Shown one piece after another: positions 1 to 11,985 of a stretch of DNA of 64,000 nt. Below the pieces are notes generated by a model. It ran no database searches, had not been told where the DNA came from, and was given only the letters and a program-made list of their open reading frames with translations. The DNA is taken from the NCBI GenBank assembly GCA_963969595.1, contig OZ018409.1, forward strand, positions 28,967,282-29,031,281. The letters are read 5' to 3'. Each line of letters opens with the position of its first letter. The first letter of the stretch is position 1. This DNA is from Neckera pumila. Its lineage: Eukaryota > Streptophyta > Bryopsida > Hypnales > Neckeraceae. The position numbers and the translations under genes are program-made.

Positions 1-207
1 CTGATTGACAATTATTGAAGAGAAAATTGCATTGTTGTGAAATTGGTGTGAAGATTATTTTTGAAGTGAATGTTATATTGTGTAAAATCAAAGATAAAGG
101 TATAATTATCTTGGTGTAAACAATTTATTTGTAAAATGTGAGAAAATAATCAAATACCATTCATCTATCATCATTCAATTATCTATTTATAATCCTTTCT
201 ACCTTAG
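1..207. other. AT-rich intergenic DNA
   Basis: No coding or RNA gene is visible in this AT-rich stretch. Confidence 0.5.
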
Positions 208-1346
208 CCCCTAAAGTCTCGTTGTCCCTACGAGGGACAAAATTGATTTTGGATAGGCTTATTTAGTCTTAATTTGTACCACATATTTTTGAAACTTTTA
301 TTGTATGTGCAATTTTTCAAGAGCTTCAAGCACATATAATTTTCATGTAAAATGGACCTTTTCTGCAAAAGTTATGCTCCTTTTTAGTGACAATGGAGGA
401 AAGGAGGCAGCTTGGGCAGGGTTTATTCCATTGACTTCCTAAACTTTACGTTCTAGGCCAGGCTATTGAAGTTCGCAGGGGCAACGGGTTCTCCAAAGGG
501 TCAGAGAGGGGAGCAGATGGGGAAAACGTAGGATTGGCAGGGAGGCTTGGGCGGGAGGCATGGGCACAGGCAATCACTTTGGAAGTGGCAATTCTGTCCT
601 TGTAAGGAGCAACAGGTAGCTTCGGGAACATGATGGGAGCAGGAGGAACAGAAGAGGAACTTGAGGAATAGGGGAACAGGGGAACAAGTTGGAAACAACA
701 AGGGAACATCCTGGGAGTAGTGGAAAACCTATGATTCAAGAGCTGCCCCATGTCTTGGAGCTCACATTGTGCTAGAAATTGACATAGAAACTAGAGTTTT
801 TTGAATTTTTGAATAAATTTTTTTATGGATTATAAAGTGTAAACATCTACTTCAATCCACTGTTTGGATTATTGGATTTTTGAACTATATATGTGGTGCG
901 AAAATGTGTGCAAACATTGGACAATGTATTGTCAAATCTTAGGACATAGTCGCATTGCAATATTTTTTTAGATGTGCTCCAAGTCTTGGATTGACTTGAA
1001 AATTGGTAGAAACATGCTTGATATGATATTGTTTATGGAAAAAAATTCAAATTGAAGTTCATAGTGTAAAAAATTTCCACAAGAGGCGGTTAAGGCCATC
1101 TGAAATTTTTGGGTAAGGCCCAAAGAAAACTAACGTCTCACTTTGAATGCAATATCTTTCAATCCGTACAAGGCAAATTGCATGAAGTTTTTATCACATT
1201 ATCTCATATAAATTTTGTATAAGATCTTGTGGTTAGATTTTGAAAAAACTCATTTTGTAGGGTTTTTTTATCAATGCATTAGAAATGGCAGTTTTCAATG
1301 TTTTTGGAGGCAGGAAATCCTAGAAAATGCCTTGGGACTTTAGGGA
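208..1346. mobile_element. TTAA-flanked element, copy 1 (piggyBac-like signature)
   Basis: The left end reads CCCCTAAAGTC after TTAG. The right end reads GACTTTAGGGA followed by TTAA, so the ends are inverted copies. The first 50 bases, with the small palindrome GTCCCTACGAGGGAC, match the reverse complement of the right end of the 57.1-58.0 kb copy, so the two belong to one family. No transposase is seen; the short reading frames near 450-750 look like noise. The left TTAA has one change, which suggests an old insertion. Confidence 0.55.
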
Positions 1347-1350
1347 TTAA

Positions 1351-4300
1351 ATAGTTTGATCTTAATAATCAAACATTATTGAAATCAAACAATAGTCTAT
1401 ATTGCCTTCTCCACAAAGTATAAGCTATGGTTTTTGCTTGAGTAGCTTTTTCCCACTACAAATATTCTATGAGAACCCATTTGACTTGTTTTATAATGTT
1501 CATAAAAGAAGCTTGGATGTCTTTTGAGACCATATAATAAAAAATTCAATGATTTTAACTCAAACAACATATAAATAGGCTACCATTGTTCATGCTTCAA
1601 TAATCCAAAAGCATATTGCCATTCTTTCTACTTTATTATTATTTTTAGTTGTATTTATGTCTTCAGCATGTCCATTTCTTCTATGTGTTTGATTTAGTGG
1701 TTGGCTTTTTAACATCTAATAATAGAAAACATCTTAATATTGATTGTAGTAAAAATCCATAGGAGATTGAATAATTTTGTCAATGTTATTTATATTAGAG
1801 AGGATTTATCCAAATCAAACTATGAAGAAAATTTTATTGTTGTGATCATCGAGGGGAATTTTTTAAATAAAATTAAATAAAAATTTGATATATTTGTATG
1901 TTTACAATGTTTATTCTTTTGTTGGCAATCACTAATGGAATTTAAAAGTTAATATTAAAATTAATATCTCTTCCTTGCAATTTAATCATCACTGATTATG
2001 TGCAATAATGCAAAGCCTTAGTGCTATTTTATGAAGATACAAAATTTCTAGTCACAAGATACTATATATTGCCTCTTTCTAATAGCCATTTATAGTTACT
2101 GATTGTTATAGAGTGGTCTACCTTTGAAGAGAAGCAACATGGGCAACCCTTGTCCATCTCTATTTGTATTGAATAGACAATTCTAATTATACTTGATAGC
2201 TAGTGCAAATTGAGCTAACTCAATTTCCCAAATTGCATGTACAAAATCAAAAAATTAGGTGAACAAAAGGTCATCTCCATCTTAGAGGTCTAGAAGACAT
2301 CTAAGACACCCCTCCATTTTGGAAGACCACCCAATTCCATACCTATTCCTCAAAAATGGGCCCCAAAGGACTTTCAATCTTTCCATCGGAATAACTTTTA
2401 ATTCTAGACTCTAAATCTAAAGTGCAAGCCCATTTTTGTGATCTACTCTTTTTTTAGAGCATTGTGAATTATTCATTTATTTAAATGCAACAAGTATTAA
2501 GGAATTTATGGCCCTCCAAAGATCTCAGTCCCTTGGGAAGTGTAGTTCTTTGGGACTCTACCCTCTTTGGATGCTCATAACTTTTAGCTCACAATTGGTC
2601 TCTTTATGTTCTTTAGTATTATACAAAGTTGTCTCATTAGCTTTCCAATGGTATATTAAATGTAGCATGCCATATTTGGTCCATTAGAAGAAATTTCAAG
2701 CCTCCGGAGGGTTGCTCCACAGCCCTCCGAGGTACCCTGAAATTTGCTTTTATTTTGCTCAAAAAATCGTTTTTTCCCTATTTTGCATTGCTAAAACTAC
2801 AGCAATAGTGGCGCAGGAAACAAGAATTCCAAATAAAAAATTATTTATAAAAAAAAAAAAATCTTTAAAAAACCTTTAAAAAAAAAAAAATTTTTTTTTT
2901 TTGCGAGATTGGACTGCTCCAGCGAGCAGTCAAAGACTTTGACTACTCACCAAGAGCAATTTTGAAGTTGACAAGCCATGCAAAGAATAGCATGGCATGT
3001 CAACTTCCGACAGCCCTGTAATAGGCTGAATCTTTCTCTAGTGTAAGGTATCATTCCAAAACCCCTATTCCTACGTCCTACACCTTGGATCGCTGCCAAG
3101 ACATTGCCAATGTTGAAGAGCCATAACTTGGACTCCTAATTTAATCTAGTGTTTTTTGGTCCCATAGACATGTCTTCCTACTAGCTTTCCAAGCATGTGT
3201 GGCACGTCATTCAATTCATCTCGAAGAATGCTACAATGCTCTATTTGCTTTGGATTTTACATTTCCTTCACTCCATCTTTTACAAGACTTGGGGAGTCAC
3301 CTCCAACGTTCTCTTTGCTCACCAAAGTGACATTGGCACTCCTTAGAGTGAGGGTTGTGACAAAATTTTAGGAAAAAATTATATATAAAGTAAAATTATA
3401 ATGATTAATCAAAGAATACTAAAGGAAAAATCATTTATAATAGAAAACTACAGATATTGTCTAGTTTGGCTCTAATCTCTCTCTAAAACTAGACACAGCT
3501 AGTAAACTACTCCAATAAACAAATTCTTTGTTACTAGAGGTAGTTGTAAAATTCTCCCTAGTTTATAAAGGGTGTCAGAGGATGGCTTAACTAAGAATAG
3601 TACAAAAGCGACTCATTGAAACACGACACCAAATTCCATCTGATCTCACTTTTGATGCTTCAAAGAGTTTCATCTTATATTTTTTCCCTCAAATCTTCAA
3701 ACTTTGATTCTTTGTCCTTCATTTTAGGCACTTTTACGATGAATTCTATTATATTATGAAGATGGTCTTGTGGCCAACATTTATTATTATTCTATTATAA
3801 AAATTCTAACCATATGAAATTTAAAACTAATAATTTGATGAAGGAACAAAACTCGTGGATGTTGTTTTGTACATTACTGTAGAAATTCATCAGTCAAGGA
3901 ACTATTCTCAATAGATTCTTCATTGGCAGGGGTGAATCGACTTCCTTATCTTCGATTTTATCTTTGAAAGAAACCCATGAATTTTTTATTTGTCATGCAT
4001 GATAAACTTGAAAATTTTGAGTTCATATTTATAATATTTCAGTAGCAATCTAGCGGACTACCCCTTCTCTCGACGGAATGATGTAAAATATTCCATATTA
4101 TATCAGTAACTAATTGGTCAAATGTTAAGAGGCAGACTCTAAAAAACAAAAAATTGGGTCAGAAAAATGTACAATAAAAATTATTAATAATCATGTTTCA
4201 ATATATATTTGAAATCGTAAAAGTAAATTGTCTTGGGTGCATGGGTTGAGACGACCTAGCAAACCAACAACAAACAACTAACTTAGTTGATCATCTTCCC

Positions 4301-4600
4301 ATCATGTGTTGGTTTCAACTTTATTGAGAATGGCAATGTAAATAACGTTAGTCTTACTCACAATTTTTACAATTTATTGATGGCCATAAATGTACTACCA
4401 CTATCCCGGTATTGAAGCTTACATCAATGACATGTAGATGAATTTTGTGGATGAAGACTTTGGAGAAGAAAATGAAGGCAACCTCTCTAAAGGCTACTGA
4501 ATGTTATGCTTGCAATCAAAGGCCTTACATTAGCTAGGACTCTAGAAGGGGAGTAGAAGATAAATTAATCAAGCAAAAAATAGTTTTATTTTTATTTTTT
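1351..4600. other. Intergenic, AT-rich, no gene recognised
   Basis: No reading frame resembling a known protein is visible. There are long A and T runs near 2850-2900, and a short hairpin near 2964-3007 with arms TTGACA-GCCATGC and GCATGGC-TGTCAA. This looks like decayed repeat DNA. Confidence 0.5.
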
Positions 4601-5060
4601 AGTATGCACCCTTGGAATGACTTTGGGAGGACAAGCGATGGGGTCGGTTCACCCGGGCCCTCTTCATTCACATTGGTAATAAGGTAGCCAACCCATTTCT
4701 GATCACCCCACAATTTCTAATCTATAGGTTGCTTCCTTTTTGACCATAGACTGTTCAATTGATGCACGGTTCAAGGAGCAATTGTAGTGCATTATGATTG
4801 GCTACGAGACTCTTGATATTGCAACCAACTCTTGGTTGACTTTGCAATCACCCTTTGGTCAGAAATAGAAAAGTCTATATCACCATTATAGATCAAAGAC
4901 AATCTTCCACTAAAAACTTCATAGTAATTACGTTTTTTTAATAAAATTTTGGAAACTCCTTTTTCGTACACAGGAAAAATTCCACACTCAAAAAACATAC
5001 GCTCCAAATATGCGTAATTCCTTTAAGTGGTTGGAAATGGGTCGGTTACCTTACGACCAG
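4601..5060. other. Stretch bounded by a short inverted repeat
   Basis: A motif near 4680-4700 (AAGGTAGCCAACCCATTTC) returns inverted near 5027-5046 (GAAATGGGTCGGTTACCTT). Between them lies a 71-codon reading frame on the minus strand (4792-5007) that I do not recognise. It may be a small decayed transposon, but no target duplication was found. Confidence 0.3.
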
Positions 5061-6464
5061 GTTCCCCTTCCTCTTCTTCTTCTTCATGAGTGAGTCTGAC
5101 ACAGTGACGCCTGCTGTGACTGAGTTCTGTCTGTCGTCTCTCTCGCCCACTCTTGAAGCTCCAGTCCCAAGTTCATCCATGTGCAAGCATTATTGCAGAG
5201 TGATTGCATCATTCCAGTAAATGCTCCAATGTCGGTCGTCACAAATCAACTTCTACAGTAGTATGGTATAGCCCTTCAACGCGAGAGCTAGAGAATTCGA
5301 TCCCCACGGTCAGCCAGCTTTGATCCTCGCTTCGATCATCAAGCCCGAATCTCAGAATCACAACTGAGCATTCCTCGATCAGGGGAGCAAATGAAGTTAA
5401 TTGATTTCGGAATGGACGTGGTTCGCTTAACTAACTTCTCGATCTCAGAGTGCACGTGAAAATCCACCTGCAGCTAGTAGTGGTCATGTGAAGGAGCCGA
5501 TCGCGACCAAGATGTGTGCAGGATGTAGCTGGGGGATGTAGTTACGAGTGATGAGTAGTTGCAGTCTGTAGTAGGCAGGCAGGGATTTGTGGGTTCTGGT
5601 GGGAAGCTGGTGGGGATCCGAGTTCAAAAGGAATTCGAAGTTTAACAGAAAGGATTCCCTGTTTGCAGAATGTTAGGCTGATCTGTCTAATCTCGCCTCT
5701 GGGGCGGCTTTCAACTCCAAGTTTGCGATCGAGGGACCAGCTCGATCTGGCCGGCGGGTCCGAGTAATTAATCGCACGGCAATCGCAAGGATATCAGAAT
5801 ACCGTTTTCCTGATAATTAAAGTTTCAGATCCAGCTTCAATTCATTGATCGGCATTTCTAGCTCGTAACGGTCGCGAACTCAACTTTGGTGGGTTCTGGT
5901 GGGAAGCTCTTGGTGATCTCGCATCGTTGCTTTCGTAGGCCGGGCTCCGACGTTGGAGAGGGAGCTCGAGTCTTGTATTTGAGGAACTCTGAATTGCCCA
6001 TAGCGAGCTTGGGTGCGAAGCACATTCGATCTTGGTCCAAGACCTGCAGACTGGATTGCTCTCCCTGTCTCTGTATTCTTACTTGTACCCCTGAACTTAC
6101 TTCCGCGTGAGTTCAAATGCAGTTCTAGATGCATTCGCCGATTTCGTCCTCAGATCGTGAAGGCTCGTGAAGGCTCGATTTCTCTCTTGTAAAGGCTCGT
6201 GATCAGGTATCCAATATGATCTTATCCATTTCTGACACGGAAATATTTTTGAGATCTTGGTGCTATTTTGGTGTCGGTGAATGCTCACATCCCACATTTG
6301 CCAGTTTTCCTTACGAATGGTGGTTATAATAAGCGCGACATCGTGAGTAACAAGATTTGCTCTCGATCTCATTGTGCTCATTGTGCTGTGCACATTCAAG
6401 TGTTGACTGGAGATTCTTCAACCCTAATTGCGGTAGCTCTTCTTCCGCAAGTCGATCTTTCTCC
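5061..6464 (+). promoter_or_regulatory. Upstream region of the GH17 gene
   Basis: Base composition rises from AT-rich intergenic DNA to a more GC-rich stretch that leads into the glucanase start codon. It probably holds the promoter and 5' leader. A 20-base motif beginning GTGGGTTCTGG occurs exactly twice, at about 5590 and 5890, inside a longer imperfect repeat. No TATA box or transcription start could be placed with confidence. Confidence 0.35.
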
Positions 6465-8478
6465 ATGGTTGCGCAGGACAGTGTGGGACATGGCTGTGCC
6501 TGGCAGCTTGTTATCAGCTTGGTCTTCTTTGTCTCCACTGCAGGTACTGCCCCCTGACCTTTGCAAATTGTTTGTAGGTTCAAACTCCCTCCAATTCTTG
6601 CATTATGTCGCTCACTTCGTTTCTCCCTGCAGGAGCCTCGGTGGGATACACCTACGGCAGAAATGGCGACAACCTTCCGACGCCGTCACAAACCGTGCAG
6701 CTCCTGGGAAATCTCGGCGTCACTCACGTTAGGATCTACGACACCGACCCTTCCGTTCTGAGTGCATTCCAAAACTCCAACCTCCAGCTCGTAGTCGGCG
6801 TGCTCAACAGTGAGCTCATTGACATTGGCAGCTCCAACACCTCCGCGTACACATGGCTGACTACGCGAGTCGTCCCTTTTCTGAATTCAACGAACATCTA
6901 CGCCATTGCGGTGGGGAATGAGGTACTTACAGGCTTCACGAACGCCTCGTCGTTTCTCGTGCCCGCGATGAGCAACATCTACTCTGCGCTCGTCGCAAAC
7001 AATTTGCAGGGCAATATTAGGGTTTCGTCGCCCTGTTCCATGGAGCTTTTGGCGCAGTCGTACGTCCCTTCCTCCGGGCAGTTCAACGGCTCGTATCCCG
7101 AGACCTCCCTGTTGCTTGATTTTCTGTCCCAGACGTCGTCTCCGTTTATGCTGAATGTGTACCCCTGGAAAGCGTACACCGCGGAATCCACGGCCATTGC
7201 CATGGGCTACGCCCTGTTCACTCCGAGCGCCGGCGTTTTCGACTCGGGCACCAGTTTCACGTACTCCAGTCTGTTCGATGCGCAAGTTGACGCTGTGTAC
7301 TCTGCTTTGGCAAAAGCCAATCACGCCGACTTGGTTATTGTGGTGAGCGAAACGGGCTGGCCAACTGTAGGTGACACTGGAGAAGTCGGTGCGTCGATTG
7401 AGAACGCGCAGACTTACAACGCCAATCTGGTGCAGCGTTTGGTGAACAAGACGGGGACGCCGGTGCGACCTGGCATCGAAATCGACACGTTCTTGTATGA
7501 GCTCTACAGTGAGAATTTGAATGTTGGCCCTGCGTCGCAGAGAAATTTCGGCATGTTCAACGTTGATAGTACTCCAATATATACGGTCAATCTGAACGGG
7601 AGCAGCGGCAGCAGCAGCAGCAGTTCCAATGATACAGTTCCTATTTATGGCAACACAATATTCCGGCGAAGCTGGTGCATTGCGATACAGGTTAGGGATC
7701 TCTTCCACTTCTCTACACTGTTCCTGTTTTAGATTTTCTTAGTTGGCTGCAGCTATGTTCTGAGGTTTGATCGCGGTGCGTGATGACACTACATTAGGGA
7801 GTATCGGAGGATGTGCTGCAAACTTCAATCGACTTCGCTTGTGGAGTCGGGAATGTGAGTTGCACACCCATTCAGGAGAATGGCACCTGCTTCCTTCCTG
7901 ATACCAGATACTCTCATGCTTCGTGGGCAATAAATATGTTCTACGTCAGTACCGCTGATGGAGCTTCTGCTTGCAATTTTCAAGGCGCTGCTAGACAGAC
8001 TACCACAGATCCAAGTAAGTGCAATTCGTGCTCTTCCCGAGCGAGGGATATCCGTCGCTGATTGTTTCTTCTGATGCGCTTGCAACGCCGTCCATGAAGA
8101 CTGAAGGTGTTGCATTTGAAATCCACGATCGGGCTAATTTATATTTTTTGGCATTGATTTGCTCAATATCCTTCAGATCAATTTCGTTCTACTTAATTTG
8201 CGTCGTTCTTTTGTGCAGGCTACAGTTCTTGCCTATATCCAGCCAGGTACATATCTTTGCCATCCGTCTACCTTTGTATACGAATGTATTTGAAAACATC
8301 AGCTAAATTTAATTTCTCTCTCCTGATCTTGAACAAATTCTGCGTTCTCACCTCGTGATTTGTCGTCTACAGTACTTCAACACCCGTAAGTGGTGGTATC
8401 AAGTTGAAGTTGCCATTCACTTCAACGCAACTCCTGTATCAACTATTTTTCATACTCCTGGCCATGACCCTGAGATAA
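6465..8478 (+). CDS. GPI-anchored glucan endo-1,3-beta-glucosidase (GH17 + X8/CBM43)
   Basis: Proposed exons are 6465-6543, 6633-7690, 7798-8014, 8219-8246 and 8373-8478, giving about 495 residues with all phases agreeing. The order is: signal peptide (hydrophobic core at residues 14-26); GH17 barrel (about 28-350) with the acid/base Glu in AVGNEVL (E123) and the nucleophile Glu in VVSETGWP (E266); a Ser-rich linker; a Cys-rich X8/CBM43 domain (SWCIAIQ, DFACG, SCTPI, ACNFQG, SCLYP); and a hydrophobic tail ending LLYQLFFILLAMTLR, typical of a GPI-anchor signal. The phase-1 intron just after the signal peptide is usual in this family. The enzyme should cleave callose at the plasma membrane, wall or plasmodesmata. 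The last two exons are the least certain: reading through the intron at 8247 would end at 8358 without the GPI-like tail. Confidence 0.9.
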
Positions 8479-9660
8479 CAGAGGTTGTACAGAGCTTTGC
8501 GAAGGTACTTAGCGTCCAAATAAGTATTGGACAAATTGTTTTCTTCAGGTTTTGGTGAAACTCTTCAGAAGTGCAATCAAATGGAAAGACATAGATCTAG
8601 CACATAGTGGAGTGTGCTGTGAAGGTACTACTTGATTGTATTGTGTGGAATTGAGGCAGGTCTCCAGGAATGGGAGACTTTCTGTCGTTTTCCATCTCTT
8701 ATTAGGCGGTAGAGCAGAGGTTTTCTAGTGTCAAAGCGAGCATCATTTCAGGAGGTATCTACAGTTCTTCTTGTTTAGCCCTTTCGGTGTTTATGACGGT
8801 CAAATTTTGAAGACCTACTTTAAAGAACGATTAACTTTTTTATTCATAGAGTGATGACATCATCCAACACTTGTCTCTTTCAACCTACATCATAAAAATC
8901 CAAACCTACTTTGGGAGAACAATATTGGATTCTTGCACTTTGCCATTGTTAATTCTGAATCTCAACTCGCATTGTTGTACAGTTGCAGGACCTATCTTGA
9001 ATTTGAACTTGGTGGAATCCTTGAAGAAGTGTCGACCAATTTCCCCTACAAAAGAGCCTGGGCAAGCTTGCGCTGGAAGACATATGAAAACCACAAGGTG
9101 CATTTTTGCATGTTTATCTTATTGGTTCTTGACTTGGGCGAGAACGATATGCACCTTTGTATGTTCGTGACTATTTTAGAATTATCAACAATCCATACAT
9201 TATTTTCAATGCAAAGGACTTTAGGTTATGTGATCTCAATGAGGCCTTACTCTGTAATCTACTGTGGGCAACCATTTGGGAAGAGGATCTTGGTCACAAA
9301 TCATTACCACTCTGCCAAGGATTCACCATATCTACAAGTGAAAACCTAGGAAGGCAACAGGCAATCTATTGATATTGTGTGACTCCAAATGTATGTTTTT
9401 GAACCCAACAAGTCAATCAATCAGATCCCTCTAAAATAGTTTTACGAGTTTTGGTTTTGATTTTGACACATACAAAAGAGTATCCATTGCAAACAATACA
9501 CAAGCGAACCTCATCAATCTGACACTTCCAGACCGGGAACGGAAACGGACGAGGGACGTGAGCCCTACCATCTAATAAGCAAATCCGCACAAGGAGGTTT
9601 CTTCCATCATACTTTGCTTTCAATCCTCTTGCCAAAAAACTTCTTTCTACACCACTGCGC
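8479..9660. other. Intergenic after the glucanase gene
   Basis: The first few hundred bases probably include the glucanase 3' UTR. A 138-codon frame at 8933-9349 (+) resembles no family I know and has no clear gene signals. Nothing else is recognised. Confidence 0.4.
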
Positions 9661-9667
9661 ATTCATG

Positions 9668-10050
9668 AGCGTTTTTTTTCTTTTTTTTCCTTAAAACAAA
9701 TGGAAGAACCATTGCATTAAAAAACCCACAGAAACCACAGAATACAAATCAGCCAAGCCATAGGCTGGACATGGAAGAGAAGCGAGCACAGACGAACGAA
9801 AACCAGATGAAAGCTAACTAAATGAGCAGAGAGCGGGTCCCATCGTGTTCCAAACTACCTGAGTTCCATTCCTATGAGCTAGAACAGGAGATGGTAGGAG
9901 CGTTGTTTCACTTCCGGAAAACCCCTGCCTGGAACTTATACTTACCACTGATGGTCAAAATTGGAAAATCAGGTATACCAGACGAAAATACAAAATTAAC
10001 CGGTACAAAAGAGTGGGGGAAAAAACCTCTCAGAAATGGATAGGTGTATT
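9668..10050 (-). mobile_element. LINE 3'-end fragment, antisense
   Basis: On the minus strand the sequence ends in TTTTTTAATGCAATGG, a short gap, then an A-rich tail seen here as a T-rich run at 9668-9690. The same terminal pattern (TTTTTTTTAATGCAAT, then TTCAAAAAAA) closes the LINE remnant near 17,340-17,390 on the plus strand. This marks a 5'-truncated non-LTR retrotransposon. No reverse transcriptase frame remains, and the upstream limit is approximate. Confidence 0.55.
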
Positions 10051-10078
10051 AGTTTAACCGTTGAACGTTGGGACCGTA

Positions 10079-10480
10079 AAATCATCCCTTTTGGCATTGT
10101 ATGACATCATCTATTTTGAAAAGAACAAAAAGGCTTAACCCTTAAAAGCCAAAGTGGACGTTATGGTCGATGAATGACAAGGAATCTCATATATAGGACA
10201 GAAGTGCAACTATTCATCTTTGCAATTTTGTTGTGAAAAAGGAGAGGTTTTCTATAGTAATTTGACCTCCATTGAGCACTTTTGTTTTTTTCAAAGTAGA
10301 TGATGTCATACAATGCCGAAAGGAATGATTTCACAGTCATTAGCCTAGTGTTCAAGGGTTAGTGGAGGTCAAACTATTGTAGAAGACCTCCCCTTTTTCA
10401 CAACAAAGTTCCAAAGATGAATAGTTGCACTTCTGTCCTACACATGAGATTCCCTATCATTCATCGGCCGCAAAACATCC
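10079..10480. repeat. Foldback made of two inverted copies of a dispersed repeat
   Basis: The right half (10261-10480) carries modules in the order: CAAAGTAGATGATGTCATACA, then GACCTCCCC, then GATGAATAGTTGCACTTCTG, then CATTCATCGGCC. The left half (10079-10267) carries the same modules inverted but in permuted order, as if cut from a tandem array. Related single copies lie at about 18,474-18,571 and 43,551-43,738. A transcript across both halves could fold into a long imperfect hairpin. Confidence 0.7.
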
Positions 10481-10639
10481 ACCTGCAGACTTGCTGAAAT
10501 TGTACTCCATCACAATTTGAAAGCCCGGAGAATGTCCCTCGGACCTCCAATAGTGGCATTGCTTCCATTGATACTACAGTACATTAGAGGCTTGGTTAAA
10601 TTCAAGGTCTTGTGGCTTCATGTCACTAGCAGTACCGGC

Positions 10640-10850
10640 GAAAGGCTGAAATTTGCAACAGTTTCTCCAGCGGTTACGCAATGACCGCAAGAAATCCATG
10701 AACAATTTTGCAACGGTTGCAAAATTGTGCAGTAATTGCAACTACTTGAGTTTGTACGTGCAACAGTTACAATTTAGGCATAGACGTGCACTGGTTTCGA
10801 TTCGTATCCAAGATTTTTGCAACAAGTTTGCAGCACTGTTGCAATGATTT
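10640..10850. repeat. Cluster of short TTGCAAC-type imperfect repeats
   Basis: Variants of TTGCAAC and GCAACAGTT recur many times over about 200 bases. The CACTA element at 26.6-27.2 kb is likewise packed with TTGCAA motifs, so this may be the inside of a related element whose ends are lost. I could not find matching CACTA termini here. Confidence 0.4.
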
Positions 10851-11439
10851 GAAATAGAAATGACTTTGAGAAACCACTACGGAGTACAATTTAACCATTG
10901 TATTAAAATTGTATTAAAATAATTAATGACGTGTTGCAGCCACTTCCTGTTGTAGATGTCACACCACAGTGGTGACTCAATCCTGGAAAGCATATTTCTG
11001 AAATAGCAAGGGACCGTGCGCAATCGGAGTCTATTCAAGAATGTACGTGTAGGTATTTTCCACAAGCAGGCTCCTTTTATATTTCTTCAACGTACTTTAC
11101 CAAACATGAATTCTTCATTTTTCCAGTGATCTAAAACTGAGCCATCCATCAACCATTCTTGGGCTGGTGCGACGTTACAGGATTAATCTATGTGGACCAT
11201 CATATTTGTACTAGTGTCTACAACCCACAATTTGCTCAAAAATACTAAGTAAAACCCTGTCAAAAAAACTCAACTCCACCCATTCCACTCCGCCCAGCCC
11301 TCTCTCTGATGCATCCCCTTGTTGTGTCTCAGTCAGAGAGATCCATTGATCGAACTGAATGTGGGCTCACTGAAACTTTCAGAGAGAAAAAGTGACAGTC
11401 GCCCTCGGTGCAGCTCATCAATGAATCATGGCACTAGCT

Positions 11440-11575
11440 AGCTAGTACGTCTAGATACCTTCCTATCAAAACAGTGCAACACTCTGTTTCAAAAAAACAA
11501 AAACAAAACAGTGCAACGTACACCTCTGTTTCAAAAAAAATAAAAAACAAAAACAAAACAGTGCAACACAGAATG
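11440..11575. repeat. Short tandem repeat with AACAGTGCAAC units
   Basis: AAAACAGTGCAAC followed by a CTCTGTTTC segment and an A-rich run repeats about three times in direct order. It looks like local slippage or tandem duplication in non-coding DNA. Confidence 0.5.
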
Positions 11576-11849
11576 AGAGGTTTCGGAACGTTGAATTCCG
11601 TGCCGTGCCAAAACAGTGAAATTCGTAATAGAGTTCACCTCAACAAAATTCCACCAGAAGCTCATCCATCAAAAATTCTTCTGCCTGGCATCATGTCTTT
11701 CTCATCCCAGAAAGATCCTCAGTCCAACTCAAATTCCTGAACATCAATAGTTTCGTTCATCCAAAATCTCCACAAACCCAGACAGAGTTCATCAAAAAGC
11801 TCCTCAGTGCCGTCAATGGAGAAGTTCCAACAAACTAAAGTTCAGTTAA

Positions 11850-11985
11850 GGTAGGCACACCCATTCTCATCCGTTTACCTGATTCTGTTGTCATGTCTGA
11901 GCGCAATATAGTCTAGAAACAAAATCTGAGCCTTCGCTATATACTATCAAAATGTGGTAAACGAATGGGAGTGGGTGCGCCTACC
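11850..11985. mobile_element. Small inverted-repeat element (MITE-like)
   Basis: About 30-base arms face each other at 11850-11879 and 11955-11985. The left arm begins GGTAGGCACACCCATTC; the inverse of the right arm begins GGTAGGCGCACCCACTCC. Total length is about 136 bases with no coding capacity. A clear target duplication was not found, so the superfamily is unknown. Confidence 0.55.

Noticed and set aside
446..751. Minus-strand frame of 101 codons
   Set aside because: It is low-complexity Ser/Pro sequence inside a transposon copy, with no domain or gene context.
6268..6732. Plus-strand frame of 154 codons overlapping the glucanase start
   Set aside because: It crosses exon 1, intron 1 and exon 2 in the wrong frame and has no homology.
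6887..7708. Long minus-strand frame of 273 codons
   Set aside because: It lies opposite the GH17 exon and is Arg/His-rich noise. The plus frame has catalytic motifs, a signal peptide and consistent splicing.
8247..8358. Read-through ending of the glucanase at 8358
   Set aside because: Splicing 8246 to 8373 keeps the phase and gives a typical GPI-anchor tail; the read-through tail looks like intron translation.
10625..11215. Possible CACTA element from CACTAG at 10,625 to CTAGTG at 11,215
   Set aside because: The ends agree for only six to eight bases and the flanking triplets differ.
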